64,000 nt of DNA, taken from NCBI RefSeq assembly GCF_003182595.1, contig NZ_PDNZ01000006.1:62001-126000 (forward strand), read 5' to 3'. Made by a program: the position numbers and the translations under genes. Source of the stretch: Prosthecochloris marina. Its GTDB lineage: Bacteria > Bacteroidota > Chlorobiia > Chlorobiales > Chlorobiaceae. This document shows, piece by piece, positions 9,229 to 18,325 of this stretch; the first letter of the stretch is position 1, and each line of letters opens with the position of its first letter. The notes under the pieces were generated by a model. That model did no database searches. It was not told the origin of the DNA and saw only the letters and a list, made by a program, of their open reading frames with translations.

Positions 9229-11949
9229 TTATGAGGCTTCCGAAAGTCTCCCGCTTTGGCGGAACCTGATATCCTGCAAATGAGGAGCCTTTATACCGAT
9301 CTGGAAAAAATAACTACTGTACTCTCCGGTCGGAACCCATTGAAAATTCATATCCCAACAATCGAAATCACCGTAAAGATTTATCTGTGGATAAATAAGC
9401 TCATGCTCCTGAATGTCATAACCGGTATTCAAACTGAGATGCCAGGTTTTGTTCAAAGACACTTTTGCAGAAGTGTTCAACAAAACAGTCGTATTTGCAG
9501 GCTCGAGGGGATCGTACCTATTTGAATTAAGGTAGAGTGACAACCTCAATTGCCATGGCAGCCGGTTATCGACGTATCTGTAGAAATCACGATCGTAACG
9601 CTCCTTGTATATCGCTTTCTCGGCGGTCATCTGCTCTTCGTCCTCATCCGACCCATCTGCTGCCTGACCTCCGGCTCCCCGCCTTTTAGCCATATCGCTA
9701 TTGCCAATTTTGCCTTTCATACTGAGACTCATGTTCACAAATCCCTGGACAAAACGTAACAATCCACCCCGGTCGTTCACATTCAACTTGTCAATACGTT
9801 CCCCGGTAACCCGATCAAAGCTGTAAATATCATGAGTAGCACCTGCCCGCAACAGAAAATTCGGAGCCAAGGCATTACTCGTTGCTAAAAACGTCAACGG
9901 CGCAAGCCTCAAAGAATCCGCCGCAAAATTATAACTCGTTGAAACAGACAGTGAAAGCAGTTGAAGAATCTTGTCATCCGTAACCTTGCCTTCTGGAGTG
10001 ACTTTCCCTTTAACTTTTGCCTGCAAAAGGTTTTGTATCGATATACCTACAGCACTTCTTTCTTCAAAAATATTGCTATAGATTGCATCCTGATATTTGT
10101 TATAGCGTACCGGCTGGTTTAACGAATCGATATACGTACCGTAATAATCATAACCTTCACCTGAAAAATCAGGACTGTAGGAAAATGTCAAGTTTGGAAT
10201 TATGGTGTGGCGCAAAGCTTTGACTCCGATCAGATCCTCGAGCATGGGAGTATACCACGTTCCGTAAAGTCTTGTCTGTGCATCAAGGTCGAGAGAATAC
10301 ACGGAAAAGGAAGACGGGTCATCTATCGTTTTCGTGACAACCTCCTCCAGGCTATCGTCATAGTACTTCTCAACATAACTGTTAACGTAATAGTTATAGT
10401 AGTTAAAACTGCCGTTGACATTGAAGTATTTGAACAGGGTCGAGTTGATGCTGAATGGTAATTCAAGCTTGGTTCCCCACCTGTCCTCATCGACCGGATT
10501 GTTGTCCACTCTCGCTTCCAGGTTTACCCTTTGCGAAAAATCGGCTGAAAAACCTTTGCCGAAATCCTGCTTGTATGCCATCCGTAAACCGGCATCGATA
10601 TCATAATCACTGAAATTCAAGTCATCCAACGTGGCATACTCGGCATTTGCCGATGCACTGGGAGTAAGAGAAAAACGGGATCGCCAGTCATCCTGAGCCG
10701 TCCCATCCTTTCTGAAAGGATAAACGCGCTGCTGGAAATACGAGGCGCTTACCGATTGAATGAGATCATCATCCCTGAGGTCTTGCGAACGTTGATAACC
10801 TACAGCAATACTGCGTTTTCCTTCATCGAACGTTTTTGAAAACGAAGCGTAGGAATTGGCTTGTTCGTTGATAATCGATTCAGGATTGATCGAATTGACA
10901 TCATAGTAGCGGCGTCCTCCCTGGTAATACAGATTAAGATCAAGCTTTGCGGTAGGATCGAACCGATGGTGGTGCACCAGTTCGAAATTCCAGTTACCGT
11001 AATCGACATAATCGGGATCGTCAGGGTGCGAGAGAATATAACGTTCATATTCCCCCTGAAAATAGCCGTCAAAAAGATACCTCTTCTTGTAACGAAAACG
11101 CTGACCAAGCCGCCAACTGCCGTTGAAAGCCAAGTCACCTTCAGCCCGCAGATCCATATAATCATTGAAAGCCCAGAAATAGCCCAGGTTTGAAAAATAA
11201 ACCCCCCGGTCATCGTCGCCGAATTTCGGGATAAGAAAACCCGACGTGCGCTCACTTTTTATCGGAAGAAACATGAAAGGCAGGGGTACGAGAGGAACTG
11301 CAGGCAGGCGCCAGGAAAAAGGTTTGGGCCGTATATACAAAACCAGAGGCCTGGCCACGACCTTGTCATTGGGAATGATCTTCATGTCCTTGCCGTAAAA
11401 CCAGAAATCCGGATCTTCTTTCGGACAGGTTGTATAGATACCGTCCCGGATATACAACTCTCCGGTTTCCAACCGCTTGACATTGGCTCCGGTATAATAT
11501 CCCTCTTCGATTTCGGAGGACACATTGACCGTTCTACCTCTTCTCGTAGCATAGTTGTACTTCATACTTTCAGCCTCAAACGCGCCCTCTTTGTCGGTGA
11601 AGACGGGAAGTTCCGTTACCTTCCCCAGTGAATCTTTCGCCGCAAACGCATCAAAAACCGAAGTATCGTAATCTACGAGAATCTTCGGGGCGTCCAGTTT
11701 CATATCCTCGTACCGTACCGAAGCCTGCCCCCACAGCTCCATCGTCTGCTCTGTGATGTCGTAGACAAGTGAATCACGGGCAGTATAGACGATCGTGGTA
11801 TCAAGCCCACTCTTGTCACGATCCTCTTTACTGCCGGAAACTTTTGTCTCGGACTTGACCTGTGAGAAGACCGGCATGCATGCAACAACTGACAATAACA
11901 ATCCTGAGAGTACAACAAGCTTCAGTGTGAACCTACTTGAAAGCAACAC
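9229..11949 (-). CDS. lptD: LPS-assembly outer-membrane protein, LptD/OstA-like
   Basis: 906 residues. A signal peptide (residues 1 to about 30, LKLVVLSGLLLSVVAC) is followed by an OstA-like periplasmic beta-jellyroll domain (ARDSLVYDITEQTMELWGQASVRYEDMKLDAPKI and further strands), the conserved VPLVPLPFMFLPIKSERTSGFLIPKFG region marking the start of the LptD barrel, and then many alternating Tyr/Phe-rich beta strands to the C-terminus. Its role is to insert lipopolysaccharide into the outer leaflet with LptE. Longer than the E. coli protein (about 780), as usual for the Bacteroidota/Chlorobiota branch. Encoded alone, facing away from trpB. Confidence 0.88.
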   Translation of the reverse strand: MLLSSRFTLKLVVLSGLLLSVVACMPVFSQVKSETKVSGSKEDRDKSGLDTTIVYTARDSLVYDITEQTMELWGQASVRYEDMKLDAPKILVDYDTSVFDAFAAKDSLGKVTELPVFTDKEGAFEAESMKYNYATRRGRTVNVSSEIEEGYYTGANVKRLETGELYIRDGIYTTCPKEDPDFWFYGKDMKIIPNDKVVARPLVLYIRPKPFSWRLPAVPLVPLPFMFLPIKSERTSGFLIPKFGDDDRGVYFSNLGYFWAFNDYMDLRAEGDLAFNGSWRLGQRFRYKKRYLFDGYFQGEYERYILSHPDDPDYVDYGNWNFELVHHHRFDPTAKLDLNLYYQGGRRYYDVNSINPESIINEQANSYASFSKTFDEGKRSIAVGYQRSQDLRDDDLIQSVSASYFQQRVYPFRKDGTAQDDWRSRFSLTPSASANAEYATLDDLNFSDYDIDAGLRMAYKQDFGKGFSADFSQRVNLEARVDNNPVDEDRWGTKLELPFSINSTLFKYFNVNGSFNYYNYYVNSYVEKYYDDSLEEVVTKTIDDPSSFSVYSLDLDAQTRLYGTWYTPMLEDLIGVKALRHTIIPNLTFSYSPDFSGEGYDYYGTYIDSLNQPVRYNKYQDAIYSNIFEERSAVGISIQNLLQAKVKGKVTPEGKVTDDKILQLLSLSVSTSYNFAADSLRLAPLTFLATSNALAPNFLLRAGATHDIYSFDRVTGERIDKLNVNDRGGLLRFVQGFVNMSLSMKGKIGNSDMAKRRGAGGQAADGSDEDEEQMTAEKAIYKERYDRDFYRYVDNRLPWQLRLSLYLNSNRYDPLEPANTTVLLNTSAKVSLNKTWHLSLNTGYDIQEHELIYPQINLYGDFDCWDMNFQWVPTGEYSSYFFQIGIKAPHLQDIRFRQSGRLSEAS

Positions 11950-12177
11950 GTTGATAGCGCTCCTGCCTGAAAAAGGTTTATATTTCCTGGGAGTTGGCCA
12001 ATAAAAGACTAAATATATATTATTTTAGTTAGCTATACTCAACCTATCTGAAGTCGTTCACCTGATTTCAGCAAATCCGAACGGCAATGAAAAATTATAG
12101 CTCCATCACGAAGTCCGGCTAAAAGCCCATAAAGCAATCAAGTCGGCACACAGCAAGAAGAATCGATCAACGTAACA

Positions 12178-13380
12178 ATGACAAAGTCAGCATATACAGC
12201 TCCCGACAATACGGGACATTACGGCGGTTTTGGAGGAAAATTCATTCCGGAAACCCTTCTTAAAAACGCTTCCGACCTCGAACAGGAATACGCCAAGGCA
12301 AAAAAGGATCCGGCATTCTGGGATGAGTATACCAAACTTCTTCGAAACTATGTTGGGCGGCCTACCCCGCTTTACCATGCAGAAAATCTGAGCCGGAAAA
12401 TCGGAGGCGCACAGATCTACCTGAAAAGAGAAGACCTCTGCCATACCGGAGCACATAAAATCAACAACGCACTTGGCCAGGCACTTCTGGCCAAACGCAT
12501 GGCAAAAAAACGGATCATCGCCGAGACCGGAGCCGGACAGCATGGCGTCGCGACAGCAACGGTCTGCGCCTTGTTCAATCTGAACTGTGTCGTGTATATG
12601 GGCGCCGAAGATATAAAACGGCAGGCACCGAATGTTGCGCGAATGAAACTGCTCGGTGCAGAGGTTCGTCCAGTAGAGAGCGGCACGAAAACGCTCAAAG
12701 ACGCTACAAGCGAAGCCATACGTGACTGGATCAACAATCCGGAAGAAACATTTTATATCATCGGATCGGTCGTAGGCATGCATCCTTACCCGATGATGGT
12801 CCGTGATTTCCAGGCAGTTATCGGCCGGGAAACAAAGCAGCAGATAATTGAAGAGGCCGGCCGCCTGCCGGACGTCATTACAGCCTGTGTGGGAGGAGGC
12901 AGTAACGCGATCGGGATGTTCTACGAATTCCTCGATCAAAGCAAAGCCATCGAGATGGTTGGGGTAGAAGCTGCAGGTGAGGGTCTGAAAGGTCTCAATG
13001 CCGCATCTCTAACCAAAGGGAAAAAGGGTGTTCTCCACGGCGCAATGATGAAAATTCTGCAAGATGATTACGGGCAGGTCACCGAAGCCCATTCAATATC
13101 GGCAGGACTCGATTACCCCGGAGTAGGACCGGAACATTGTTATCTGCAGGAACTGGGACTGGTCGATTACACTTCGGCAACCGACACGGAAGCACTTGAC
13201 GCGCTCAAACAGCTTGCAACGACAGAAGGCATAATATGCGCTCTCGAATCGGCACATGCAATACACTACGCAACAGTCAGGGCCAAAGAAATGTCCAAAG
13301 ACAGCATCTTGGTCGTCAACCTTTCCGGAAGAGGCGACAAGGACATGGATACAATCATGAAAAGCATTGAACTTGACTGA
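12178..13380 (+). CDS. trpB: Tryptophan synthase beta chain
   Basis: PLP enzyme that joins indole with serine to give tryptophan. 400 residues, standard TrpB1 length. Marks: [13 protein letters not shown] at the N-terminus, the PLP lysine in HTGAHKINN (Lys94), the phosphate-binding GGGSNAIG loop, and [10 protein letters not shown]. It is monocistronic here, 228 bp from the divergent lptD start and 116 bp before tRNA-Gly. Its partner trpA is at the left edge of the window, separated by about 11.6 kb and in the opposite direction. Confidence 0.98.
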   Translation: MTKSAYTAPDNTGHYGGFGGKFIPETLLKNASDLEQEYAKAKKDPAFWDEYTKLLRNYVGRPTPLYHAENLSRKIGGAQIYLKREDLCHTGAHKINNALGQALLAKRMAKKRIIAETGAGQHGVATATVCALFNLNCVVYMGAEDIKRQAPNVARMKLLGAEVRPVESGTKTLKDATSEAIRDWINNPEETFYIIGSVVGMHPYPMMVRDFQAVIGRETKQQIIEEAGRLPDVITACVGGGSNAIGMFYEFLDQSKAIEMVGVEAAGEGLKGLNAASLTKGKKGVLHGAMMKILQDDYGQVTEAHSISAGLDYPGVGPEHCYLQELGLVDYTSATDTEALDALKQLATTEGIICALESAHAIHYATVRAKEMSKDSILVVNLSGRGDKDMDTIMKSIELD

Positions 13381-13496
13381 AAAGATCGTTTGTTCTTTGA
13401 ACTGTCGAGGGGGAATCGACAAATCGCTTTCTCCGGAAAAAGTCCGGAAAATCTTTGGAAAAGAAAACCGAAAGCCTTATAATTACAACTCCTCAA

Positions 13497-13571
<75 letters not shown>

Positions 13572-13576
13572 GAACA

Positions 13577-13608
13577 AAAAGTCCTGGTCACAAGCCGGGG
13601 CTTTTTTT
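13577..13608 (+). terminator. Intrinsic terminator after tRNA-Gly
   Basis: Stem AAAAGTCCTGG / CCGGGGCTTTT (11 pairs including two G-T pairs) around the loop TCACAAG, followed by a T run to 13608. Ends transcription of tRNA-Gly. Confidence 0.85.
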
Positions 13609-13775
13609 ATTTCACCGATACCACATTCCTGCCGTCTCTTCAGGAAACTCCTTCGCTCTCGAAGAGAGAAACTTCATTGTCTTCGAAAAGCTGTTTCTGC
13701 AAATTCGCACTTCCTGCTGCGGAAAAGATACCGCAGCAGGTTGCCGTTCCTCGACAGAGAAGAAACAGATTGCCG

Positions 13776-14753
13776 TTAATTCTTCTGGAACATATCTTTT
13801 ATACTTCCGACAGACCCGAGTAAAGACGATGCCTCATAAGGCATATAGACAACCTTGTTGTCTTTACCGCTTACCATCTCCTTCATCGCATCGATATACT
13901 TGAGAGCAACAAGGTAAGCGGTAGGATTTCCATCCGACTCTTTTATCGCACTGGTAACGATCGACACCGCTTCGGCTTCGGCCTTCGCAACTTTGATTCT
14001 CGCTTCAGCTTCACCGGCAGCTTCGAGCGCCACAGCCTCTCTGAGTCCTTCAGCCTTGTTGATCTCGGACTGCCTGATACCTTCCGCTTCGAGAATCTTG
14101 GCCTGCTTCATACCTTCCGCTTCAAGAATGGAGGCCCTGCGGTCACGTTCCGCCCTCATTTGCTTTTCCATCGCATCCTTGACACCGGCAGGAGGATTGA
14201 TATCCTGGAGCTCAACACGATTCACCTTCACCCCCCATTTATCAGTAGCTTCGTCAAGTATCGCTTTCAGCTTTCCGTTTATCGTATCTCGTGAGGTCAG
14301 GGTATTGTCGAGATCGAGTTCACCGATAATATTTCGCAGCGTTGTTTGGGTCAATTTCTCTACGGCATCCGGAAGATTGGCGATTTCATAGACCGCCCTT
14401 TTTGGATCGGTGATTTGGAAATACAACAGGGCGTTGATCTCGATTGCCACGTTATCGCGTGTTATAACGCTTTGTTTTGGAAAATCATACAACGTCTCCC
14501 TCAAATCGATTCGGGTGATACTATCCCTCCTGATGACGATGTCTCCAGAAAGATCCGACTTCACATATCTCCATTCAATGGTTCTCGGTTTGTCAATTAT
14601 CGGCCATATAATGTTGATACCAGGAGAAAGCGTTCTATGATAGGAACCCAGCCTTTCGATGACCATCGTTTCGGACTGCTTGACAATCTTGAATCCCTTT
14701 ACCAAAAAAACGATGGCAAGAACGACCAAAAAAAGAAACAACACAGATAACAT
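13776..14753 (-). CDS. SPFH/band 7 domain membrane protein (paraslipin, QmcA-like)
   Basis: 325 residues. One N-terminal membrane segment (residues 1 to about 20) is followed by the SPFH domain (VIERLGSYHRTLSPGINIIWPIID, typical of stomatin/paraslipin) and a long Ala/Glu-rich helical coiled coil with repeated ILEAEGxRQ units around residues 200-260. These proteins form large cage- or scaffold-like oligomers in the inner membrane and often associate with FtsH-type proteases. An NfeD-family gene lies 16 bp upstream on the same strand, the conserved SPFH-NfeD pairing, which supports the call. Confidence 0.92.
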   Translation of the reverse strand: MLSVLFLFLVVLAIVFLVKGFKIVKQSETMVIERLGSYHRTLSPGINIIWPIIDKPRTIEWRYVKSDLSGDIVIRRDSITRIDLRETLYDFPKQSVITRDNVAIEINALLYFQITDPKRAVYEIANLPDAVEKLTQTTLRNIIGELDLDNTLTSRDTINGKLKAILDEATDKWGVKVNRVELQDINPPAGVKDAMEKQMRAERDRRASILEAEGMKQAKILEAEGIRQSEINKAEGLREAVALEAAGEAEARIKVAKAEAEAVSIVTSAIKESDGNPTAYLVALKYIDAMKEMVSGKDNKVVYMPYEASSLLGSVGSIKDMFQKN

Positions 14754-14769
14754 ATTTTCTCCTTTGAGG

Positions 14770-15204
14770 TTATGATTTGACTTCTACAAAAAGCGTGCAA
14801 CCTTGTACATCTTTTACAACAACTTGTTCCCCCACAGGAACAACCTGGCCATTTACGGCCACCGCCTTCCACGTTTCTCCGCCGATCTTCACCCTCCCCG
14901 ACCCTTTATCCGCGTCGATCTCTTCGACAACCACACAGACACGATCAAGTAATGCGTCAACATTCGTTTTCTCCACCCTGCGAGCCCTGAAGCCGTTAAA
15001 GAGTGGCCTTACTCCGTAAGCCACAACCAAACTGCCGACACTGAACGCAATCAGTTGCGCTTTGAAGCCAAAACCCGCAAAAGCAACCAAACCGGCAACC
15101 AGCGAGGACGTACCGAAAATCCCAATGATGAAAAAGGGGTAACTGAATATCTCAACAATCCATAAAATCACCCCCAGTATGATCCAGTAATACCAAGCCT
15201 CCAT
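14770..15204 (-). CDS. NfeD-family membrane protein, partner of the SPFH protein
   Basis: About 144 residues: two to three membrane segments in the N-terminal half (MEAWYYWIILGVILWIVEIF, then a Gly/Ala-rich hairpin) and a soluble OB-fold domain at the C-terminus (RVKIGGETWKAVAVNGQVVPVGEQVVVKDVQGCTLFVEV), the short-form NfeD/YbbK-like architecture without the ClpP-like protease domain. It lies directly upstream of the SPFH gene. The start at 15204 is preferred because the first membrane helix begins there; an upstream ATG at 15264 would add 20 unrelated residues. Confidence 0.9.
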   Translation of the reverse strand: MEAWYYWIILGVILWIVEIFSYPFFIIGIFGTSSLVAGLVAFAGFGFKAQLIAFSVGSLVVAYGVRPLFNGFRARRVEKTNVDALLDRVCVVVEEIDADKGSGRVKIGGETWKAVAVNGQVVPVGEQVVVKDVQGCTLFVEVKS

Positions 15205-15620
15205 AATAATGCCATTCAGAGTAATAGATGATTCAACCTTGTTATGCCACACCACCATGAACACAGATGATCAGCATAGCCAGCTCTTCATAGAGTTGAA
15301 AAGCAAAAATATTTTCAGGGAATATTTGTTTTGAAGGAAACCTCTTACGACCGAGAACTCCCGATAACTTTTTCTAAGAGTAAGTAAAAACACTGTAATC
15401 ACAAAAAGAAAATCAAAAGCCATTCCATCCGAACCTATCCAGAAAAATCACTCTATGCGTCCAGGCTTTCATAACCGCTGTCATCATGCAACCCTTGCAT
15501 GGCGTTATCAGCGAAGATTGTACAAAACAGATTTTGAGGAAAAGGATTGGGCTTTTTATATTCCCCTCCTATCCTCACAAAAGGATAGATGCAACAAACG
15601 CCTGCGTTGTTGCACAACAA
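15205..15620. other. Intergenic region upstream of tRNA-Ser
   Basis: 416 bp without a supported gene. Its last 60 bases hold two short inverted repeats: CTATCCT/AGGATAG at 15569-15588, and a GCAACA...GTTGC hairpin with GCG core at about 15590-15614, just before the tRNA. These may be processing or upstream-terminator structures. The rest shows nothing recognisable. Confidence 0.6.
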
Positions 15621-15707
15621 GGAGAGGTGCGAGAGTGGTTGAATCGGGCGGTCTCGAAAACCGTTGTGCGTTAATTCGTACCGAGGGTTCGAATCCCTCC
15701 CTCTCCG
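15621..15707 (+). tRNA. tRNA-Ser (anticodon CGA)
   Basis: 87-nt class II tRNA. Acceptor GGAGAGG (15621-15627) pairs with CCTCTCC (15700-15706); discriminator G. Anticodon stem GCGGT/ACCGT with loop CTCGAAA, anticodon CGA at 15655-15657 (reads UCG). A long variable arm follows, then T arm GAGGG-TTCGAAT-CCCTC. CCA is not encoded. Its 3' third is echoed in the tandem repeats that follow. Confidence 0.97.
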
Positions 15708-15716
15708 CAGAAAAGA

Positions 15717-15747
15717 AAAGCCTCAGCAAAACACTGGGGCTTTTTTT
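15717..15747 (+). terminator. Intrinsic terminator after tRNA-Ser
   Basis: Stem AAAGCCTCAG / CTGGGGCTTT (10 pairs, one G-T) around CAAAACA, followed by seven T. Confidence 0.87.
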
Positions 15748-15904
15748 GTTTCCATACGTCCGCATTACAACGGGGAGGGATGAGAACCCGATAGAGGGTT
15801 CGAACAATGGCAGAGCCATTGAGACAGCACGCGATAGCGTTGCTGCCCCGACCATGTCGGGGTGAAATGCGAAGCATTGAATCAATCCCTCCCTCTCCGC
15901 TGTA

Positions 15905-15940
15905 AAAAAGCAATCTTCCCAACAGGGAGGGTTGCTTTTT
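15905..15940 (+). terminator. Terminator hairpin of repeat unit 1
   Basis: AAAAAGCAATCTTCCC - AACA - GGGAGGGTTGCTTTTT, a 16-bp stem with a few G-T pairs and a terminal T run. It ends the first structured unit after tRNA-Ser. Confidence 0.82.
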
Positions 15941-16081
15941 GGCTTTTGGGAGGGATGAGAACCCGAACAGGAGGGTTCGAACAATGGCAGAGCCATTGAG
16001 ACAGCACGCGATAGCGTTGCTGCCCCGACCATGTCGGGGTGAAATGCGAAGCATTGAATCAATCCCTCCCTCTCCGCTGTA

Positions 16082-16118
16082 AAAAAGCAATCTTTCCAAC
16101 AGGGAGGGTTGCTTTTTT
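16082..16118 (+). terminator. Terminator hairpin of repeat unit 2
   Basis: Same hairpin as in unit 1 except TTCCC has become TTTCC, a change that turns a G-C pair into G-T and keeps the stem. A T run follows. Confidence 0.82.
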
Positions 16119-16294
16119 AGTCTTTGGGAGGGATGAGAACCCGAACAAGAAGGATCGAACGGCTGCCTTGGCCAAAACCAACTTTTCATTCATTGTTTTC
16201 ACCCGATATTTCGTAATATCCATACCCGTGTGAAGGCATACGAGTAACGTACTCCAGTATTTGATGAACCCAAAGAGGTAGCAGGTATAATTTT

Positions 16295-16669
16295 ATGGTC
16301 CAGGTTAAAGAGGTCAGTCCTAAAAACGCCTATGCAATGATGAAAAAAGGGGCGTTACTTGTCGATGTTCGTACACCGCATGAAATTGCCAGAAAATCAT
16401 TCGATATTCCCGATATCATGGAGATTCCTCTCAGCGGATTTGAACAAAGGGTTAAGGAAATACCGGCAAAACGAAAGATTATAATCGCTTGCAGAAGGGG
16501 CAACCGGAGTTTGTTTGCTGCACGCCTTCTTATCAACCATGGACATCGCAGGGTTTTCAATCTGGAACACGGGATCATTCGATGGGAAAAAGAAGGGCTA
16601 CCAGTTAAAAGCAGACCGAAACAAAGTCTTTTGAAAAAGCTGCAGCAAATGTTCAGTAAACGAGCCTAA
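16295..16669 (+). CDS. Rhodanese-like domain protein
   Basis: 124 residues, a single rhodanese domain: VDVRTPHE near residue 23, and the active-site loop IIACRRGNRS with Cys66 as the persulfide-carrying residue. Single-domain rhodaneses transfer sulfane sulfur; in a sulfide-oxidising phototroph a role in sulfur handling is plausible but not shown. The C-terminal tail is basic (KSRPKQSLLKKLQQMFSKRA). No signal peptide, so cytosolic. It converges with the cqsA-like gene (15 bp between stops). Confidence 0.87.
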   Translation: MVQVKEVSPKNAYAMMKKGALLVDVRTPHEIARKSFDIPDIMEIPLSGFEQRVKEIPAKRKIIIACRRGNRSLFAARLLINHGHRRVFNLEHGIIRWEKEGLPVKSRPKQSLLKKLQQMFSKRA

Positions 16670-16684
16670 CCCTGAAAAAACGCT

Positions 16685-17929
16685 TTACCGCCCCTTTCTT
16701 TTAGTAGATTTCCAACCCCACATATTCACCTCATCCCTGATTTCTTCGCAAACTCTGAGGAGATATTGAAGCTCTTCTTTTTTCAACTCACTGTGAAGCG
16801 AAAAACGGACTAACGTACGATTTTTCGGGGTGGCTGGAGGAAAAAATACGGACCCAAAAACATTCCGCGCTTCCAACGAATCACGGAAAACCTCAGCTTC
16901 ACTCTCTAAACCACTTTCTATTGCAATAATTTGAGACTGACTAGCAATATTATACCCAAGAGAGTCAAGACTTTCGCGCACGAATTTTGCATTCTCGTGT
17001 AAGCGTGATCTTCTTTCATCAGCATTCGCAATAATTTTGAGACTTGCCTGTAAACCAGCTATTTCATAAGGCAATAAAGCAGAACTAAAAATATAAGGAA
17101 ACGCAAGATAGGGATAGAAACGAGCAAAATGCTCTGAACAAACAATTATACCAGCCCTACCCGCAAATGCTTTGGCAAGACTAGCCGTAATAAAGTGTAC
17201 TTTTTTGGTTAATCCCAGTTCGCTTACAAGACCTGTCCCTTTTTCGCCATGGGTCCCAAGCGAATGCGACTCATCGATGACAATTACACAACCGTATCGC
17301 TCGGCAACATCGACAATATCTTCAAGGAGAGCAATATCCCCCGTAGTACTGTACAGCGAATCCACAAGCACGATACCTGGGCCATGCTCCTTTATCAAGC
17401 GTTCCATATGCTCAACATCGTTATGCCTGAATGAATAAGGAATCGCACCAGCTGTTCTCACACCTTCCCATAATGACATATGAGTAAAAAAATCTATATA
17501 TACAGGGATATCCTCACTTGCAATAACCTGCAAAAGACCAACATTCGCAGCCCATCCAGATTGACAGAGAATAGAACTTTCAAAGCCCATGAAATCTGCC
17601 ATTGACTTTTCAAAAATCGATTTATCACTGCCTTCACGCAGAAAAACCGATGACATAACTAGTTCCTGTATCGAGTTTTCCAGTATTGAAACTTGAGCAC
17701 GTACAATATCGGGGTGCTTAGAAATATGAAGGTAATCATTGCTTTGGAGAACAATAGAATCAGACCCAGGAATTCTGTTCCCTATAACAAGCGGTTTACC
17801 GCTTTTTCTAGGTTTAAAGGCTTCCTCCTCACACGCCTTAAGCTTTCTCTCGATAAAATCAGGTAATTGCCCTACCGAATCGTTCGGCTTCCGTTCAGGA
17901 CATTTCCTGTATTCTTCATCCCGGAACAT
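16685..17929 (-). CDS. cqsA: CAI-1-type autoinducer synthase (CqsA-like)
   Basis: 414 residues, a PLP enzyme of the alpha-oxoamine synthase group (BioF/KBL/ALAS fold). PLP lysine in [13 protein letters not shown] (Lys253) and the PLP ring Asp in [12 protein letters not shown] (Asp219). It matches what I remember of Vibrio cholerae CqsA far better than Bio[57 protein letters not shown] and [13 protein letters not shown]. CqsA condenses an acyl-CoA with S-adenosylmethionine or 2-aminobutyrate to make alpha-hydroxyketone signals. The N-terminus has about 18 residues before the family start QLPDFI. It is divergent from a CqsS-like kinase, as expected of a synthase/receptor pair. The acyl chain made cannot be read from sequence. 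Confidence 0.88.
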   Translation of the reverse strand: MFRDEEYRKCPERKPNDSVGQLPDFIERKLKACEEEAFKPRKSGKPLVIGNRIPGSDSIVLQSNDYLHISKHPDIVRAQVSILENSIQELVMSSVFLREGSDKSIFEKSMADFMGFESSILCQSGWAANVGLLQVIASEDIPVYIDFFTHMSLWEGVRTAGAIPYSFRHNDVEHMERLIKEHGPGIVLVDSLYSTTGDIALLEDIVDVAERYGCVIVIDESHSLGTHGEKGTGLVSELGLTKKVHFITASLAKAFAGRAGIIVCSEHFARFYPYLAFPYIFSSALLPYEIAGLQASLKIIANADERRSRLHENAKFVRESLDSLGYNIASQSQIIAIESGLESEAEVFRDSLEARNVFGSVFFPPATPKNRTLVRFSLHSELKKEELQYLLRVCEEIRDEVNMWGWKSTKRKGR

Positions 17930-18325
17930 ATCTACACCCCAACTTTTAACTCAAAGTACTTCAATCAGAAACCTAATACTGCAATTTATTCAAAAACCGA
18001 CATCTTGAGCCCAATCACCTATAAAATAAAATTTTACCAATCGGCAAAATGAATCTCATATAGTTCATCAATTAATTTGAACAATAAATACACTATAAAA
18101 AAGTATTTATAGCACTTCATTTCGTTCACAAAAAGAGTGTTTAAAATTTATCTCCAATCAAATACTTCAAATAATTTTGCAAACCAACAAATGCAATAGT
18201 TAAAAAGAAGAAATTCAAAGGAAAATTTTCAGATATTGTAATAGTATTTTTACAGAACAAGGGGAAAAATTAAATTAGACTCAAACACTTAGCACAAGAG
18301 AAATAATTAATTATTCAATAGAGCA
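17930..18325. promoter_or_regulatory. Shared AT-rich promoter region between cqsA and cqsS
   Basis: 396 bp between divergent genes, visibly more AT-rich than the flanks. It holds an inverted repeat ATAAATAC (18084-18091) / GTATTTAT (18103-18110) with an 11-nt spacer. Presumed to contain both promoters; no known operator was recognised. A short AT-rich frame beginning at 17867 is not a convincing gene. Confidence 0.55.

Larger units (their letters stand above)
15773..16165 (+). repeat. Tandem array of structured ~175-bp units following tRNA-Ser
   Basis: Two full units (15773-15947 and 15948-16125) and a decayed partial third (16126 to about 16165). Each full unit begins GGGAGGGAT and contains its exact reverse complement ATCCCTCCC about 112 bp later (15885-15893; 16062-16070), so it can close on itself. 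Inside are five successive perfect or near-perfect hairpins: GAACCC/GGGTTC, CAATGGC/GCCATTG, CAGCACGC/GCGTTGCTG, CCCCGAC/GTCGGGG and AATGC/GCATT. Each unit ends in a 16-bp terminator hairpin. The outer parts GAGGGTTCGAA and TCCCTCCCTCTCCGC equal the T-arm and 3' acceptor of the neighbouring tRNA-Ser, with about 81 bp of hairpins inserted between them. Long open frames across it on the minus strand are artefacts. Confidence 0.85.

Noticed and set aside
15556..16189. Two overlapping minus-strand open frames (168 and 172 codons) across tRNA-Ser and the repeats
   Set aside because: They arise from the reverse complement of the tRNA and tandem units; their internal repeats mirror the DNA repeat and have no independent protein features.
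16685..17929. Calling this gene bioF (8-amino-7-oxononanoate synthase)
   Set aside because: The fold is shared, but several motifs follow CqsA rather than BioF and the neighbour is a CqsS-like kinase.
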